Source of the DNA: Ureibacillus sinduriensis BLB-1 = JCM 15800
Lineage (GTDB): Bacteria; Bacillota; Bacilli; Bacillales_A; Planococcaceae
Direction of reading: 5' to 3'
DNA length: 64,000 nt
Assembly: GCF_000772955.1 (NCBI RefSeq)
Contig: NZ_JPVO01000046.1
Span: forward strand, 1-64,000
Shown here: positions 60,615 through 64,000 of the stretch, one piece after another
How the letters are laid out: every line of letters begins with the position of its first letter
Position numbering within the stretch: position 1 is the stretch's first letter
Program-made: the position numbers and the translations under genes
The notes under the pieces: generated by a model
The model's input: the letters and a program-made list of their open reading frames with translations, nothing else
The model's database searches: none
Told to the model about the DNA's origin: nothing

Positions 60615-61946
60615 TTATTTGATTTTGAACTTATTAATCTGTTCATTTAATTTGATTGCCAAGCTATCCAACTCTCTTGCAGAGCTTGCGATGCTTTCTA
60701 TGGAAGCCAACTGTTCCTGTCCTGTTGCAGATATTTCCTCAGTGCTTGCTGCAAAGTCTGCTGCTTCTGATGTTAGTTGCTGAATCTGGCCCGAAACTGT
60801 CTTGGCATTCCCATTAACACTGCTCATAGCTGTTGCTGTTTGTTTCAATCCGTCTACTATTCCTTCATACATATCTTTTATCTTATCGAACGCTTGCTCT
60901 GTAATCTTCAATCCATCCCGTTGCTCATCGACTAATTGATTTGAGTGTTCTATGTTCATAACAGCCAAGTCGGTCATTGTTGAAGTTTTTTCAATAATAG
61001 AAGTGATTTCACTGGCTGAAAGGGAAGTTTCCTCTGCCAGCTTCCTAATTTCATCTGCCACCACGGCAAATCCTTTACCAGCTTCGCCGGCTCTTGCTGC
61101 TTCGATGGAGGCATTCAAGGCAAGTAGATTCGTTTGGCCCGCTATAGCTGTAATCATTCCGACAAACCCGGTAACTTGATTTATCATGCCTTTCAGTTCG
61201 TTTATAGATCGATTGACTTCTTTGGATACTTGAAGAGTTTCATCCATTTTCTTCGTTTGACTATCTACACTTGTTTGTCCTTCATGAATAGATGCCAAGG
61301 ATTGATATGCTTGTTCAGCACTTGCTGACGTTGTTGTGGCGATTTGATCGATTAGCATAGCTACTTCTGATAGCGTCCCACTAATGCCACTCATAGTCTC
61401 GGCTTGTTCCGAGTTGCCCGCAGCTAATTGATCTATCGTAGTTACTACCTGGGTAATGGCATTCACATTTTCGCCCGTATTTTTAGTAAGGTTGTCCGAT
61501 TGCTTCGTAACAGTCAAAGACACCATCTGTAATTCGGAGGCAATCACCTTTAATTTTTTTCTAGTTTCATATAATGCTCTTGCCATATCTCCTGTTTGAT
61601 CTTTTATCTGACTCAGTTGCTCTAATTCATCATCTGTATTCGACAGATCGAAAGCAGCTGTCTTTTCGGCAAATTCGGTTACTTTGACAATTGGTCTTTC
61701 TATCGATTTTCCTAAAAAGTATGATAGAACGACGCCTATAACTAAAGAGATAATTAATCCCCATAATACCGGTGCGGGCACCATGAGTCCTGTCTGCATT
61801 TCCTGGATCGCTTCTTGGTTGGAAATAGTTTCCGATGTATTGCTGTCATTATTTCTCATAATCAATGAAGCGCCCACATTAATGGCAGCTACCAATATAG
61901 AGTTTACTAATGATAAGAGAATAATCTTTGTAGATATTTTTTTCAT
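60615..61946 (-). CDS. Methyl-accepting chemotaxis protein with a very short external loop
   Basis: The 443-residue chemoreceptor has TM1 (about 8-29), only about 28 outside residues, TM2 (about 58-79), HAMP and the signalling domain with tip [20 protein letters not shown]. With no ligand domain outside, it probably senses a membrane or cytoplasmic cue or a partner protein. Upstream, at 62052-62084, is the same tandem 11-bp operator plus AATAAT seen before the VTC operon and the 9801 lipoprotein, suggesting control by the two-component system at 7652-9635. AGGGGCCAGAATCAT precedes the ATG. Confidence 0.92.
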   Translation of the reverse strand: MKKISTKIILLSLVNSILVAAINVGASLIMRNNDSNTSETISNQEAIQEMQTGLMVPAPVLWGLIISLVIGVVLSYFLGKSIERPIVKVTEFAEKTAAFDLSNTDDELEQLSQIKDQTGDMARALYETRKKLKVIASELQMVSLTVTKQSDNLTKNTGENVNAITQVVTTIDQLAAGNSEQAETMSGISGTLSEVAMLIDQIATTTSASAEQAYQSLASIHEGQTSVDSQTKKMDETLQVSKEVNRSINELKGMINQVTGFVGMITAIAGQTNLLALNASIEAARAGEAGKGFAVVADEIRKLAEETSLSASEITSIIEKTSTMTDLAVMNIEHSNQLVDEQRDGLKITEQAFDKIKDMYEGIVDGLKQTATAMSSVNGNAKTVSGQIQQLTSEAADFAASTEEISATGQEQLASIESIASSARELDSLAIKLNEQINKFKIK

Positions 61947-62051
61947 ATGATTCTGGCCCCTATTAAAATTTAGTTAGATTGTTCATTCAATCATTGAATG
62001 TCTTGTGGTCCTTTTCAATTTGCACAAGAAATATCCTTCCGGTTGCTATTC

Positions 62052-62084
62052 ATTATTAATGTTGCACCTTAAAAAAACCTTAAA
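62052..62084 (-). promoter_or_regulatory. Tandem 11-bp operator and -10 element of the chemoreceptor gene
   Basis: On the minus strand TTTAAGGTTTT (62074-62084) is directly followed by TTTAAGGTGCA (62063-62073), then 5 nt, then AATAAT (62052-62057). The layout equals the sites at 6942 and 9713. The transcript would have a leader of about 100 bases before the ATG at 61946. Confidence 0.7.
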
Positions 62085-62118
62085 AATTTAATATCCTGAT
62101 CAAAGAAGCGTCAAAATG

Positions 62119-62150
62119 AAAAAAACGTTCATCCTGTATTGGATAAACGT
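62119..62150 (-). terminator. Terminator of the MFS transporter gene
   Basis: ACGTTTATCC pairs with GGATGAACGT (one mismatch) on the minus strand, followed by TTTTTTCATTTT. Confidence 0.88.
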
Positions 62151-62161
62151 CATCTTGTAGA

Positions 62162-63361
62162 TCAAAGCTCTGCTATTTTAGCCTTCACTTTGGAAGTGGC
62201 GCCATTTTTTTCTGGCTTCTTCCAGAACATTGTTATAACAATGCCAACTACGAGCAGGATTGTAGCAAAATAGTATGGGTAGTTAATGTCTATATCAAAC
62301 AACATCCCTCCCAAGATTGGTCCGCTAATATTCGCCAGACTTGTAAACATGGAGTTCATTCCGCCAACAAAACCTTGTTCATTGCCGGCGATATTGGAAA
62401 GATAGGATGTCACTGCCGGTCGGAATAAATCAAATCCAACAAAGACAATAAAAGTAACAAGCAAAATAGAGAAATACGAATGAACAACCGTCATTAAAAA
62501 GACCAATAAAGCGGATAAGATCAAGCTGTATCGGATGAGTTTGATTTCTCCCCAAATACGGGTTAATTTATCAAATAGAATAACTTGTGCCACTGCACCG
62601 AATATTGCCCCACCCGTAATCACAATCGCGATATCCGATGGTGTAAATGCGAATTTGTGGTCGACAAATAGGCTGAAGAATGACTCAAAGGCAGCTAAAC
62701 CGAACGAAGCAATAAAGATTAAGATAAATGCAATCAGATATTTTGGTGCAGTAATACGCTTGATGCCGACCCTGCCGTCTTCGGCTTGTTCAAACGTCTC
62801 CTCTGTACGTTCCGGCTCTCTCAATAAAAGAATCGAGAGTATACCGGCGATGATACCAAGGCCGCCAGCAAAGAAGAACGGAATACGCGTTCCAAATTCC
62901 GCCAGAAACCCGCCGATACCCGGACCAATAATAAATCCTGTACTGATTGCGGCCGACATATACCCAAGTGCCTTCGCACGGTTATTCAAATTGGTAATAT
63001 CCGCAATAAAAGCTGTAACGGCCGGCATAATGAAACCAGCACTTATCCCTCCCAATATACGGGAAATAAATAACACTTCAATTTCCTTGCCGAGCCCGAA
63101 CAATAATTCCGAAAGGCCAAAAATAAATAGACCAATTACAATCATTATTTTTCTGCCAAATCTATCAGCAGCTTTCCCTGCAAACGGTGAAACAATTAGT
63201 TGTGCGATGGCAAAAGCCGCTGTTAAATAACCAACAGTTGTTCCGTCTATCCCTAAATCATTCATCAAGGTAGGTAAAACCGGAATTACTAAACCAATCC
63301 CCAAAAAGGCTATGAATAAATTCATCAATAGCAATCCCAAGGTGACTTTATATGTCCTCAT
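62162..63361 (-). CDS. MFS drug efflux transporter (Bmr/Blt/TetA-like)
   Basis: The 399-residue protein has twelve helices. Motif A is clear (GKAADRFGRKIMI, about 62-74) and the antiporter motif C appears in helix 5 (GYMSAAISTGFIIGPGIGGF). It resembles Bmr, Blt and TetA proton antiporters. It is divergent from a MerR regulator, the arrangement of blt-bltR in B. subtilis. AAGGAGAATG precedes the ATG. It would export cationic or amphipathic drugs, inferred only from family. Confidence 0.9.
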   Translation of the reverse strand: MRTYKVTLGLLLMNLFIAFLGIGLVIPVLPTLMNDLGIDGTTVGYLTAAFAIAQLIVSPFAGKAADRFGRKIMIVIGLFIFGLSELLFGLGKEIEVLFISRILGGISAGFIMPAVTAFIADITNLNNRAKALGYMSAAISTGFIIGPGIGGFLAEFGTRIPFFFAGGLGIIAGILSILLLREPERTEETFEQAEDGRVGIKRITAPKYLIAFILIFIASFGLAAFESFFSLFVDHKFAFTPSDIAIVITGGAIFGAVAQVILFDKLTRIWGEIKLIRYSLILSALLVFLMTVVHSYFSILLVTFIVFVGFDLFRPAVTSYLSNIAGNEQGFVGGMNSMFTSLANISGPILGGMLFDIDINYPYYFATILLVVGIVITMFWKKPEKNGATSKVKAKIAEL

Positions 63362-63431
63362 CTTTTTTCATTCTCCTTACAAACTAAATACTGCAATTAA
63401 TCTTTTCCGTTTTAAATTATTTACAACTTCT

Positions 63432-63462
63432 ATCCTAGTGTATATAGTAACTATATAGTCAA
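63432..63462 (-). promoter_or_regulatory. MerR-type promoter with 19-bp spacer and central dyad
   Basis: On the minus strand TTGACT (63457-63462) is followed after 19 nt by TAGGAT (63432-63437). The spacer holds the dyad TATATAGT-A-ACTATATA (63441-63457 on plus). A 19-bp spacer with dyad is the hallmark of promoters untwisted by MerR activators, so the adjacent MerR protein should activate the efflux gene. Confidence 0.75.
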
Positions 63463-63479
63463 GGGCGGTGTTGTAAAAA

Positions 63480-64000
63480 TTGAGTAAAAAAGATGGCAAA
63501 TATTTGACAACCGGTGAATTTGCAAAGCTTTGCAAAGTAAACAAGCAGACGCTATTTTATTATGAACAAATCGGTCTTTTGAAACCGGTGATGAAAAATA
63601 AAAATCGTTACCGCTTCTATACCGTTCATCAATTGGAATACTTTTTTGTAATCGATTTATTAAAGGATCTTGGCATGTCGCTTAACGATATCCAGCAGTA
63701 CACGCAAAATAAATCGCCTGAAAGATTTCTGGAACTAATGTACAAAAAGAAGGAGGAAATCGTGAAAAAACGCCAGGAGATCGAAGCGAAAGAGAAAATG
63801 ATTGAGGCCAAGATTGCATTGATGGAGGAAGCTTCGAACCTTGGTTTTAATGAGATCACCCTTGAACAGTTACCAGAAGCGACACTGTACTTGAGCAGAA
63901 AAATTGAAAATATCACGGATGAAAAGTACGTGGAAGTCATCTCGGATTTTATCGAGGAATTGAGCGAATCGCATCTTGATTCAGGGTATCCCATCGGCAC
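63480..64000 (+). CDS. MerR-family regulator, BltR/BmrR-like (cut by window end)
   Basis: The first 173 residues are present. The winged HTH opens YLTTGEFAKLCKVNKQTLFY, then YEQIGLLKPVMKNKNRYRFY, followed by a long dimerisation helix (about 75-118). The start of a GyrI-like effector domain follows (EITLEQLPEATLYLSRKIEN). It is divergent from the efflux gene and presumably switches it on when a drug binds. The TTG start follows AAGGGCGGTG. The C-terminus is beyond base 64000. Confidence 0.9.
   Translation, partial: MSKKDGKYLTTGEFAKLCKVNKQTLFYYEQIGLLKPVMKNKNRYRFYTVHQLEYFFVIDLLKDLGMSLNDIQQYTQNKSPERFLELMYKKKEEIVKKRQEIEAKEKMIEAKIALMEEASNLGFNEITLEQLPEATLYLSRKIENITDEKYVEVISDFIEELSESHLDSGYPIG

Overview
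The window looks like the chromosome of a low-GC, endospore-forming, motile Bacillota. The family-level look is Planococcaceae (Solibacillus, Lysinibacillus or Ureibacillus type), but this is inferred from gene content and codon style; no rRNA or tRNA is present to confirm it. Sporulation is suggested by a CotY/CotZ-like coat protein, a DUF3992 (endospore-appendage type) protein and sporulation-sigma-like promoters. Motility is suggested by four methyl-accepting chemotaxis proteins and a PAS-GGDEF-EAL protein.

Layout. 1-1,300: right end of an IS3-family element whose end abuts a 52-bp tandem repeat. 1.3-6.9 kb: GyrI-like protein, cyclic-di-GMP enzyme, SLAP-domain protein, Nudix, then a DUF4956-VTC (polyphosphate polymerase-like) operon. 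7.1-7.6 kb: nine 51-bp tandem repeats. 7.6-11.9 kb: two-component system and a divergent Cthe_2159-type lipoprotein. 12-15.4 kb: small hypothetical, YunG and XRE genes. 15.5-17.9 kb: Ktr potassium uptake under a c-di-AMP riboswitch. 18-24.3 kb: cupin, phosphatase, chemoreceptor, secreted protein and small membrane proteins. 24.3-32.5 kb: complete malonate decarboxylase operon (mdcH-A-B-C-DE-G with a GntR regulator), divergent from the madLM malonate transporter. 32.7-44 kb: chemoreceptor, APH-like kinase, DinB, Nudix, UvsE, erythromycin esterase, AraC and EamA. 44.3-45.1 kb: four tandem short transcription units. 45-48 kb: acetyltransferase and chemoreceptor. 47.8-49.4 kb: spore-surface locus. 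49.7-51.9 kb: ECF sigma factor and DUF4179 anti-sigma. 52-57 kb: GrpB-Nudix fusion, UppP-like phosphatase, DUF4279, ClbS/DfsB and hypotheticals. 57.3-59.5 kb: MarR/GNAT/YczE group. 60-64 kb: small ORF, chemoreceptor, MFS efflux pump and a divergent MerR regulator cut by the window end.

Three things stand out. (1) Four tandem units at 44,289-45,060 each have a promoter of the form GTATR-N17-YATACTA (sigma-F/G-like), a conserved core with a strong ribosome site and an 8-codon ORF (MSANDRFL or MSAIDRFL), and a hairpin terminator. They look like a forespore small-RNA or micropeptide array. (2) The same tandem 11-bp operator, followed after exactly 5 nt by AATAAT, lies upstream of three transcription units: the VTC/DUF4956 operon, the carbohydrate-binding lipoprotein next to the OmpR-type regulator, and a chemoreceptor 52 kb away. 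This predicts the regulon of that two-component system. (3) A DUF3992 protein sits downstream of a CotZ-like protein whose C-terminus itself resembles DUF3992, which suggests a subunit plus anchor pair for a spore-surface fibre.

Start codons were moved from the longest ORF where a ribosome site clearly pointed to an internal ATG, GTG or TTG. All family names are from reading the sequence; no search was run.
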